Positions 39,801-51,800 of a stretch of DNA of 64,000 bases are shown one piece after another. This DNA comes from Neodontobutis hainanensis (lineage: Eukaryota; Chordata; Actinopteri; Gobiiformes; Odontobutidae), in NCBI GenBank assembly GCA_024349245.1, contig JALDNG010000026.1, forward strand, positions 1,963,501 to 2,027,500. The letters are read 5' to 3'. Position 1 is the stretch's first letter. Every line of letters starts with the position of its first letter. A model generated the notes under the pieces. It made no database searches and was not told the origin of the DNA. It saw only the letters and a list, made by a program, of their open reading frames with translations. The position numbers and the translations under genes were made by a program.

Positions 39801-42800
39801 CTCAGATTTCTAGTCAAGACCAGATGGATCATGTCTCTATGAGTAGATGTGACAGGTGACAAAATCCAACAGACATCAATGGTTGTTAACAAAACAGACA
39901 TTACAAGAAAAGCAGATTCTGTCTGATACACAAAAAGGAAGTTATTTTTGGTGACAACACTGAAAAGTAATTTTAATTTTGGAGCTCCAATCACATTACT
40001 CCTTGTCAAGATGTATTTCCACAGAGATATTTGGGAGGGAAACAAAAATCACATGGCTAATTTACACTAGATCAAAGTTGTCCTTGGGAGAAAGGATTGC
40101 TATGATAGCCTAACACATAATGAAACTGTTAAAATATTACTTAATTAATTAAACAAATACACTATTTCTAAGATTATAATGACACTTTATTATCCTCTAA
40201 ATGTTATTAAAGAAATTAACTTAATTAAACATAATTTCCCCCAACATCATGTTGATTATAATGGTCCAATGGTGTGTGTGTGTGTGTGTGTGTGTGTGGC
40301 AGGCACACCACTACTCGGAGGATTAAGTGTAAAGACTAATAATCCTCATTCACCTCAGGAAACTCTAGTCATCTTCTCTCAAGCACTACAGCTTTATTAC
40401 AGCTAGTTGCCTGACTTGCTGCTCATTGATGACACAACCTTGGAATGGGCAAGCCTGTGTTCGCATGTGTGCGTGAAAGGGAATCAGCTTGAATATAACA
40501 TGAGCAGGTGCCACGTGGTGTTGGACGTGCTAAGCCAAGACGAGTGGCTCTGAGGGGCCACTTTGTGTTCTCAGCTGTTGTGGAGGTGTGTGTGTTGTGG
40601 ACATATCAGTATGTGTGTATGTAAGGGTTTCATCTGTACGTCGTCCCGTATCTCTGCTAGTCCAGGATCAGGCATGCAGAAGGAGCAGGCTGCACACGCG
40701 ACACATTCACATGACACATGTTCTCGCGCTCACAGTCATACAGTGATAGTATGAGGCACGCATGGCTTCCCTGGCAGCTGTCCCTCACCATCACCTCACA
40801 CAAAAGCATGTCACAAGGGCAATAAAATATATGACAAATGTATTGTTGTTAATATCAGAATGCATCATATGTGTATTGCAAAAACAAGACCAGTGAAATG
40901 GTCCGATTCACAAATGGTTTTCTTTTAAAACATATATTGAGTAATACCATAGTTAGGAATATGTAGCGACTATTATAGAGTCTTATCCAGTGTGCAGCCA
41001 CTGTGTTCAAAATTGTCAAGTAGAACATTACAAATGTCAGTTTAGCTCATAGATGGTATAAATATGGATGTTATCCGCCCATTGGACCCCTATTTACTGA
41101 TATTGTCGTTACGATTCTGCAATAAAATGGCTGTAACATCCGGGATTTTCGGCTTTTACTCCATAGTAAAACAATCCCCCCCAGTTCTTAGTTGCACGTC
41201 AAGAGGTTTGCTCAATAGGAAAGTCAGAGGTTGTGATGAATATTATTATTATTATTCCAATATTCCTTATTTCATGGTTTGGTTCTGCTACTCATTGTGG
41301 GTCTATGCCACACAAGTGTTCCTAAACAGTTTGTGGAACAATTGGTACACTTATTTTGTGAACCATTATAACCTTTTTGCCATTGGAAACAAGCTTAAGG
41401 CCCCTCCTTTGTGTTGGGAAAACTAACATAACATTAGTCAGTTTGTATTATCAATCACACCTCTCATGAGTTGGAATGTTCAGTATTGCAAAAATCTCCC
41501 TTTCTTCTCTTAAGCTGTGTATGATCAGGCTTTTCATCCAGTTGGTCCTTTCGAGTCCTTCACCAAATCCTTGTCTTTATTTTATGATGCTCCCGTTTGC
41601 CTTGGCCAACTTCTCGTATATTTTAAGATGCATTTTTCTTTCCATGGCCGGAATGTGAACACCCCACTTTGACAGAATGAAAAGCCTACCTATCTGAGCT
41701 ATTGTTTAAATAGATTTGCACATATTTTTTTCCGGGGCAGGGCCGTGCATCTCCGACCGTGCCTCATTATGAACATAGCACCTTGGTGCCCAACGCTCAT
41801 CAAATGTTAGCTTCTGAGTCTGTCAAAAATCAGACATGTAATATCCAGGCATTTAGGGGCCATAATTCCTTTTTTAAACCATAAATCTTTTCATTCATGT
41901 TATTTGAGGATTTCTTGGATTACCACAAATTATCAGTACAATTATTTAATATTTACATTAAAAAAATTACTTTCTTTTTTTTTTTTTGGTTATATGTTTG
42001 TTTACAAGGGCAGCTATGTTAAAATGCCAGAATGCTTTAAATGCAGTTTACTGGAGGGCCGTACCAGGAGCAGTAAACAAGGCCATTGTCTCATTTTGTT
42101 TAGGCTCGGCGCTCACTCACAACTGAATGACTCTGTCTATTTCTGGTTGAGGCTCTGCCTGGGTGTAGTGACCCTGCTCGTATGAGAGGAAGGGAGGAGT
42201 TGCACTGGTGGCAGAGGACAGAAAACACGGCAAGAGGAAGAAAAAAAAAAACTAGGAACGGACCCAGGCTGGCCAAGCTTTGGGGATGTTTAATCTCTGC
42301 AGCAACATCAGATGGCTTTGACAGAGCACAGGCTTCAATTAGGATGCCAGATTAGGAGGGGCTTTGTTCTTCTAAAAAGCTTCTGGACTAACCTTTTTTT
42401 TTTTTCTTCCTGTTAAGGGTTTATATCTTTAATGGGACTCCTCACCCTACCTTCACCTCCCCTCCCTCTCGTCCACTCTCCTTCTGTCCTCCTCAGCCCT
42501 GCAACCTGCAACCTCAAAATCTGTGATTATAGCTGGCTAGACATACAGAGCAGTGGATTAATGAGGCAGCTCGTCACCAAGGCTTTACTGGGTGCATTGT
42601 GAGAGGGCAGGTCAGTGTAGTGGCCACTCAGATGTATTTTGGGTCTGGGTTGTTAATCGCAATGGACACAGAGCCAAACAAAAGTGGAGGAAACTCCCAT
42701 CTGGAAGCTGCAACGGTATTGTACCAGGAGTGGGAGTTATGTGCGTTTAAATCTTGTGGCATTTAGAGACATGTGAGAAAAAACATTGTTAGATTGGGCA

Positions 42801-45800
42801 TGTGACTGTGCTTCTTCATGTCCCAAACAATACGTTACTATTGGCGGGCTGTATTGTATTGTTGCGTCTGGGAGGGACTTTGCATCTGTCATAACTCTGT
42901 ATATCAAAGCTCGCACACTGTTGTCTATTTGTGTGTGACATTATACACACACAGTTGCTCAGACACATTGCTCCTCCTGAGAACATGGAAACAATGCCAG
43001 GAAGTACATTAGTAGTGCTCCATTGTATCTCCCCATACATCCTGGCTTTTTGACAGCACTGTGACTGAGTCTGCAGAGCTGGGTGGCAGTCAGGACACAG
43101 GGTGGAGTAAGGAGATGTAGCAGAGCCCCTGGTGTGGCCTGCTCCTGCAGTGAGGTTGGGAGCAGAGAGGATAGATGTGTCTGTGGGACACAAGGCTTAA
43201 TCCTGCAGCCTTCTGCTGCCTGTCGGCTTCTTCTGCAGCTCCTGTGGCTGACCAATGGTCAGTTTCATTGTCCATCCTCTTTGACAAGACCTTGGATTAG
43301 ATTACACTGATCTGAGATCAGCATTCAAAGGTGAAAAACTAAGGGTAACTTTAAGTCAATTAGTAGTCATGCCAAAGAGGGAGACAGATGGTGGAAAGGA
43401 GGGAAGTCGCAGACCTCAGGAATGCTCATGGCAGCTTCTGTGGTCATTTTAATTGTAGCAGAAACAATGGTCAAAGAGAGGGTTGTTTATTCTAAATGTG
43501 TGAGACTGTGTTACCCTTCACATTTGTTTACCCCTATTTTAATGGAGGCCTTCTGTGTACTTGCAGCTCTCGTACCCTGTCCTTGACATGTCTGTTTTTT
43601 GCACAGGTTTGCCACCATCCAGACTGCCAGGACCTGAACAACAAGAGCCCTCTTCATCTGTGTGAGTCATGTGACTTACGCCGCCATACTGAGAACACAG
43701 ACACAATGCACTTTGACCGGCACCCACGATTTGACTTGCAACCTCAAGGTACATTTGTGTTGTTTTTTCCTTTTTTTATGAAAAGGTGTTGGTGGTTTGA
43801 GGGTCCATCCTGCATCAGTTTGTGTCCATTATAACCATGCCTATGTATAAAATAGCTTGAACATCCAAAATGCCTTAAAACAGTCTGAAGTTGACTTGGG
43901 ACCAACTATTACAGCTGGAAAAAGTCATTAAACATAACATATGCTCACTCAGCACTGCCTTCTGTTTGCTGTGTTAACAGTTTGGGGGGAAAAAAATAAA
44001 AGCCAAAACTGCAGACACACCATACCAATACATTACATTCAATAATACTAACAGGCTATGTTTTCCTAACCTTTAGCCTCCATTCTGGCTCGGAACGTGT
44101 CCACACGCTCCTGTCCCTCGCGCACCAGCCCCTCCTCTGAAGGAGAGGATGAGGGGGTCAATGACCACGGGTGGGTAACCTTACATTATGTTATGTCATA
44201 TATGGCTGCAGATAGAGCATCTGCCTTTTTAAACCGCTTTCAAACCGCTTTGAAATAAGTGTTCTCATTTTCTATCTGTGTCTAGAGTGTAACATCAACA
44301 GTTTTTCCTCATGTGATTTGTTTTTTTATTCACTCTTTTTAGGGAGCAGAAAACCGGGGTGATGAAGCTGGCAAAAAAGAAGACACGGAGACGACACACT
44401 GATGTGAGTAATCCCGACAGACAAAAGGGCTAACATAAGTTCCTTGTCTATAGTCATGTATATGTTAGAGATATGTTTCTCAGTAACTGTATGATTCATA
44501 TTTTCCAATAAAAGTGACTTTCATTTTTACTTTCTGTAATTTGAGACGTGTGCAATTTACTGGGAAGCACTGTTCTCTGCAACTGTGATATAACGTAACA
44601 TAATAGTATTTCCTTGACTGCTCAGCATAGTGAGAAGGAGCCCCCCTGTGGACCTGCAGAGAGTGCACACACAGTACACATAACCCCACCTGTGTAAACT
44701 AATGCCTCTTCCCCTCTCGCAGGACCCCAGTAAGGAGTGCTTTAGCCTCAAGTTTGATCTCAACGTGGACATCAACACAGAAATTGTGCCAGCAATGAAA
44801 AAGAAAACTCTCAGGTGAGACTGTGAGGATTTCTTCTTTAAATGTATCATGTCTTTACACTCACACTTACAATTCGTGTTCTGTCATATGTGGACAGAGA
44901 GGTACTAGGCCCAGTCTTTGAGAGGAATGGCATTGAGCTCTCCCGAGTTGACTTGTTCCTAGACCAGTCCAACACACCTCTGTCCCTCAACTTTGAGGCC
45001 TACCGTTTTGGAGGAACCTACCTCAAAGTCAAAGGTAAACATGGGTGACGCAAGCATGTCATTTTTCTTCTTTAAAAGATATAATATTTTTCTGTAACGA
45101 TGAGTGAGCATGACGTGGTGTCTGAGTTTCCTCTCACACCCTTCAAGTGAAAATGAAGGGCGATCAGATCAGAGTTTATGTGGCCATCTGCAAGTAGAGA
45201 TATTTTTTATATTTACATTATAAAATGTATGTTGTACAATTATAAAAATATTTTCATTTTAATTTCTCTCAACTCTTGTTTAGTCAGCTTAGAGTTGAGT
45301 CGGACCCTGGCACAGAGGAACACAAGCAAAAAAAAAAAAACGATCGGTTCTATTGTTTCCTGGCTTGTCTACAGTAGCTTATGATACTTTTATGTGTTTC
45401 TTGGAAAGTACAGTTGCTGAGTTAGGAATGCATATTTCCGACTTTGTTGAGTTCATGTGGTTTTAGCAGAAAAAGTTGTTGAGTGTTAGTTAAAAGTAAT
45501 CAAATTTATTACAAACAGGTTCGTTTTAACATTGCTCCATTTCAATTTTAACAAAGGCTCAATACTATTAAATATGTACACTACATGAATGCAATATCAA
45601 CAAGAGTGGAGTGCAGTGAACTCCACAGTTCAATCCTCTCTTGTGCATGTTCGGCAGTTGCTCAGTGGTAGAACGGAAGGCTTCAACCGGAAGGTATGCG
45701 GTTCGATTTCTATTCTCCCCACAGTTCATACTGTCGTTGTGTCCTCGTATGAATGTGTAATAATGTTTAGTAAATGTACTTGGTGTTGGTCGGAGAGGTC

Positions 45801-48800
45801 AGAGAGGTCGTAGACGCGGAATGGCTACCACGTCTCTGTCAGTCTGCCCCAGGGCAGCTGTGGCTTACCACCACTAGTGTGTGACTGTGGAGTGAATGAA
45901 TAATGGACAGTAAAAAGTAAAAGTAAATTGTCATCATTATTTATGTGAATGAAATGTGCTAATGCTCTCTATTAATATGATGGCATGAAGACACTATCAG
46001 CTTCTTTTTTACTTTAAAAGCTCTAGTGGGAATGGTGTCTCTCCATTTTGGATCCCTGCAGTCAGACTTGTTAAAATTTGTGAATCAAAGAGCCTTTTAA
46101 AGCTGTCATAAAAGCACCCATGTGCCATGACTAATGGCTATTCTCTTGAAGATGTCTCCTTGACCACTGACCATACAATCTGGAGTTGCATCTAGTTTCA
46201 TTCACAGCTGTTGGCTCAGGTTGTGGATTTTTTTCCGTACTGCTGAACATGCTTTGTTTAATTCCATATCTTTCTAATCCAAACTTTATTTTTATACAGG
46301 TACACAAAGAGAAACAGTAGTAGCTAACATGCAAAAGATTAAATTTAATAAAAAAAAAGTTTTGACTATGTGTGGTAGGAATGTTTTGGGTGGGGTTTAA
46401 AGACTTTAATCTTTGATCATGTGCTGTACTCTAAAAGGACATGTTAACCATTCTGCTGTCTTGTCATTTAGCCCGCCCCGGTGATGAGCTAAAGGTAGAG
46501 CAGGGTGTGAAGGACTTGCGGTCACTCAGTCTGCCCAATATGAAGCCCTCTGGAGGTCAGAGCCCTTACATCCTGACACCGGGGAGCGACAGGGTGGAGC
46601 ACGGCTCTCTGGGACGCAAGGAAAGCATGGACTTGTTGGTGAGTAACACGTAGCTCTACGTTAAAACACCACACTCAGACTGTCTCCTACTCCTCACTGC
46701 AACAAAAACATAAACACAGACACACCCTGCTGACTCCGTAAGCCAAACCTTGCTTTCTGCTCTTCCTCAAGTTCCACAATGCCTTTGGGCAACTTCATTA
46801 TATCCATTACTTTAATCTTTCTGACTAGCAGAACAGTAGGAATGCATTTCCTGCTTGTCTTTTGTGCCTAAAATCTTATACAAAAAGAAGTTCAGTCACT
46901 CAGAATGTGTGCCACGTCCTGCGAATACAAGAAATGGGCATTTTTATAACTAACTAGAAACACTGTTTGTGGATACTTCTATGGTAGGATAGCCTGCCAA
47001 GCATGGAGCTGTATGCAGATGTCTGAATCTACAACTAAACATTTCCAGAATAAAATGGATTCATGATAGGTCAGATGGTAACTCTGTGAAAAAAACTCAA
47101 TTGGACAGAGATGTCATCAACTTAATACTTCACTTGCTTAAATGTGAAAGTAGTGAAAAATCTAAGACATATGAGACATGTTAAAACAAGCGCTTTCTTA
47201 CATTTTTCTTATGTTGTTATTTTCTGTCTCCTAGCACCAGACATTACATGCTATGCACTAAATAATTTTAATAATTACTCTTTATTTACCCATACAAAAC
47301 ACACTCATTGAGATTACATGGTTTGATTTGAAAATGTCTAAAATCATCACCATCTCGTGTTCATGTATAGGTTTTGTGTAAAAAGACATTAGAAGCAGTT
47401 ATCAGGCCTAAGTGAGAAGAACAAACAGTAAAAACATTCCTCCGCATATGTTTAGTCAGTGACCTGTCAACACTAGCTGCTTTGTTTCGTGCTTCTCATT
47501 GCATTATTGGTTGTGAATTAGCCTCTGAGCTGAAACCCTTTTACAAGTGAGTGTGTGTGCAGGCACTAACATGTACACACTGCACATGTACCTACCTACT
47601 TGTGATGTCACCGGAGCTCGGGGCTAGGAAACAGGTAGAGGTTCCAATGAAACATTTCACAGTTGTCTGTGACCTAAGTCAGTCAGGTTAGTCATCACAC
47701 ACACAGAGATGGTTGCTAAAGAGAGCAGTGGTTTTAAACTTCCTGTTGCCGCAGGGAAGAGTGTGTATATATTAGCACTTTGTCATAAATCCCTGTGATG
47801 CTCAGATTTACAGCTGCTCAGAATGATCAGGGATACAACTCTCATGACAACCTCAAGGGGGCAATCATAGGTTACTTCTTAAACCACTTTGGTGTTACCT
47901 TTTAAACCTGTGGCTGGTTTACCTAAACTGTACTGAATGGGTCAATTGGCTGAGATGTTGCATTATGAAATATGTTAAGTATTGATCATCGGCTACATTT
48001 AAAGCTATTTAAATGTTGCATTTCACCTTTTATTAAACTTTTTGCACAGCCTATTCAATATAGTGCCACTGCCTAAACTCTAATGTTAGTGAGTTATGTT
48101 CTTTCTTTTTTTTGGACCTCAATATTTTTAAGTTTATAAAAAAAGGTAACTCAATCTATTAAGAGGGTATGAAGCATACATGGTAGTGTATTTGCCTACA
48201 ACCATATGATCAGAACGTGATGGTTATTCTTCCGTTTCATTTATGTAAATTGCATTTCTGTAGGTTTTCATAGTGAAACAATGGTCGTCTGCAATAACAC
48301 ACTGGGTTCACTGTCCTGTATATTGTAGCTGTTGGTCTAAAATGCCACTTATTTGAATTCAGTAATTGTGCTATTACTTCAGTGCAGGTCATTTTGTCAG
48401 CTCCAGAATGCTTCAAACATGATGATACCGTGCACAGTGGTGGAAAAACGTTTTCATACAAATATTGCAAAGAATCACTCTTCAAGATGGCTAAATAATA
48501 ATTTGATGATATAATGCTTTTTTTGTTCAACACGATGTTGAGAACTGACAATGAAACTGTCAAGAATTGGGCTTTGTAACCTTTTCTTGTTAACAATAAA
48601 CAAATAAATATAATTTGTCTGTGTCTATCTAAAAAAGCCACACTTTTTGAAACACGCATTTGTGATGATTGTGTAAAATTTAAAGGTTGTCCGAAAACTT
48701 TTTTCCACCACTGTACAATAAGAGCAAATTCTCTGGACCTCACCTCCTTTTAAACTGTTTAAACCTGTTTTTCCCGGCCAAACACTGTGGCCCAGAAAGC

Positions 48801-51800
48801 TCAACTTTGTCCAATCTTGAGTCTCTATGGCAGCAGCTCTGGTACTCCCAATAAAATTCATGTGTGTTTTTATTTAAATATTTGCCTAGTGACCAGGATC
48901 ATGCCTTGGCATCACAGCACCTCGCACCAGGCTTCGGTTCAAACCACTACAAAGTTCTGTGCTTTTCTTAGTAGAGTTAGTCTTTTGTTGTGTTTTTCAA
49001 ATATATTATTCTTTGCATGTTACATTTTATAGGCTCTGGCAACATCGTGATAGGCTGCAGAGAGCTTTGATGATGAGGATTGATTATTTTACAACAGGGA
49101 ACCTCGGCCAAGCTCCCCCGATTGGTCAGATCCGCATTCCAGTCCTGCTGATAGTTCTCATAAAGCACCGCTACCCGTCTGTGCCTCGGACTTATTTCAC
49201 CATCTGCAAATAATACCTCCTTTTTTTATACCCTTACTGTAGCAAATCACCTTTGACATTGACCTCAGATGACTCGGAATGAAAAAACATTTTTGTGACA
49301 TCAAAAAATACTTCTACTCATCTATATTTTAGGGGAAGAAAGAGAGAAGGTGCAGTAAATTTTGGGTGTTTACAAGTCATCTATAACCACAGTACATGGC
49401 TCACACTAGAGAACTTGGATATTGTTATTGAATCATTTGTTAACCAAGCTCAGAAATTAAAAGTGTGTTACAATGCATCTGCCAATTTTGTACATTTATA
49501 ATAATGATATGAATAAAACTATAGTTCAAATGCTCAACATCTTCATAGTCTAACTTCCTTTTTATGATGAGCAATGTTTTAGCTTGGTTAATAAGGCCAA
49601 CTCACTTTACATTATGATGAAAACATTCTTTTTAGGCCTAATTCTGTGACTGCAAACTCTAACTTTAATAGCAATGTAATTAGGACTCTTGATTGCTTAA
49701 TTTGTAATGGAAAGAAATTTCGCTACACTCTTCCATTTTTAAAGACTTTTTCTTCAAAATTAACCAAAATTGTCCAAACAAAGCTTTGACTGTGTTATCC
49801 GTGGGCTAACATGCTTTCAGTAGCAGAGGCCGACTATGGTGCGTACAAATGAAAAAGTACTGGTTTAGATCTGCTTTATTGCTACAGTTATTTAACCTTT
49901 TTATTTAAAAAAGGAAAGACCCAGAGGAGTCCTGGACCCATGGATGGGGAGGGCTTTTGTACATGTCTTTTATTGGTAGGGAGCACCAGGAAATCCATGC
50001 AGGCACAGGGAGTATATGAAAACTCCACTCAAAGGCCCTGCCCTGGCCGGTGGATTGAACCCAGGACCTTCTTGCTTTGAGGCAGGAGTGCTGACCTCCC
50101 TCTTTAATCCTGGTTTAGTCCTAGTATAATCTTGAATACTGTGGAGATAAATGTAGATAATCTACATGTTTCTGAGAGTTTAGCTTTTACCAGACACAGC
50201 TCACAGAAAAAAGGAAAATTCTACATAATCAAAAGAGAATTCATTAAAAGCCAAGTAAAACTGGATTTGACAGATAAGTATAAGGCACAGGACCTGGTCG
50301 TTTATTAACATCAGCCTAAAATCATTTTAGGCTGATGGGCATTTTAACTACAATCAATTCAACATATTAATTTGTTAAAGAAATATAAAACAGTTGCAAT
50401 CATAATTCATCTCTTCCTGTGGTCATTCCTCTAAAGACAAAAGACACAATGAAATATCCACCAAGCATTTATTTTTAGCATTAGTTGTTATTAGTAATTA
50501 AAATGCAGCCGTTCAATTGGTTGATGGTTCATCTTCAAACATATTTAAAATTATAATACAAAGATTTATGTCCACAGTATAGGCTGACATTTTAATTAAA
50601 ATGTTTATTATTCTGTAACGGCATTTAGGTTTTCACACAGAAACTGACACAAAGGCAGACTTATTTGTCACTCAACTCCAAAAACTCTTTCACACCTTTT
50701 CTGATTTTTAATTGACCAAATTAACATGTTAGGTTCAAATAAACGTGAATGGTGTGAGCTAATTACTGGCATTGTTTGCATGTTTAAATTAGGTTAAATA
50801 TGCGACAAACGTAACTTACGACAGAATTGAGTAGTAAACAAACAAATGCACAACTTGCCACATTATTAAACGTGCTGAGCTAGAGTGTTTTTAATCCTGA
50901 CATAACTGTCCAGTGCTGGTTCAGTTCTGGATTTATTCTGTGATTATCCTCCAGTCCAGTCTGTTATAAAGTGGTGTCATTCATTTTAGACACCAGCTTA
51001 TAGAAGCTGTATGTTTCTGATAAAATAAACATATCTCCATAGAATATATTTTCCACAACCTGTTTGTAATTATGGAAATTTTTTTTGCAGTCCGGATCAT
51101 AGCCTCTCAAGGTCCGGATTTGACCCGGTGTCCGGCTGCTGGGAACCCCTAGTCCAGAGCGTAATATTTATTTTTCCAACATAAAAGAGCATATTGTAAT
51201 ATCGTTATCACAATATCTAAAATAGTTATTGTATATCAAACATTTTTCCAATATCTTTCAGCCCTAAAAATATACGAGGATGATGATAGTCTTGTGGTGG
51301 CTTTTGTTTTGAAACTGTAGGATTACTAAACTGTTATGCCCATTTACAAAGAAATCTTGTGTGTATTCACCATTTGCTTGACTCATTGACTTGTTTATTA
51401 CTAATTAATCTCTTGAGACTGGAAGGAAGATGTCCTGACTTGTGTGTGACACAAATGAAGCACATGTTTAAAAGGATTAGTAAACATGGCATTAATTATG
51501 GTATTTGTATTCAGACCAGTTCAATTCGAAGGAAGTGAAACTCTTGAGTTTTATGGCAGTCATAAGAGTTCAAGTTTGCTCTTATCTGTAGACAGTTGAT
51601 ATTGTCTGTCGGTTTCACTTAAGACAAATACAAATTACGATTTTATCATGACCTCTCACTCCAACTGCTGAGTGTGATCTGATTCAAGTTAAACCTCACA
51701 AAATCCACTTAATACAAGAGCCTATTGTTGGATCCAAAGATGGCAATTTTTAGCAGCAAGGCTCCTACTATAGGTTTCAGATGGATGCTTTGCCCACATG

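Larger units (their letters stand above)
27391..43606 (+). other. PLEKHG5: Very large PLEKHG5 intron (16.2 kb)
   Basis: Contains an A20 run just upstream of the pentamer-repeat region (27540-27559), a C9/T12 junction (28539-28559), hAT elements, a pentamer satellite, the P3 alternative first exon at 35249, a SINE and a GT microsatellite. Apart from these I see no exon. The stretches 30.8-34.2, 35.4-38.1 and 39.2-43.5 kb look like ordinary AT-rich intron. Confidence 0.6.

Noticed and set aside
44171..44176. Alternative donor gtaacc at 44175 for the PLEKHG5 exon starting at 44077
   Set aside because: Using it shifts the frame into the next exon, whereas gtgggt at 44171 gives the conserved GEQKTGVMKL read.
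45650..45730. Possible tRNA gene
   Set aside because: A- and B-box-like motifs are present, but the cloverleaf is not intact and the body continues as a SINE.
48237..48743. Minus-strand open frame of 168 codons
   Set aside because: It runs across the Tc1-like miniature element and AT-rich intron; composition is not protein-like.
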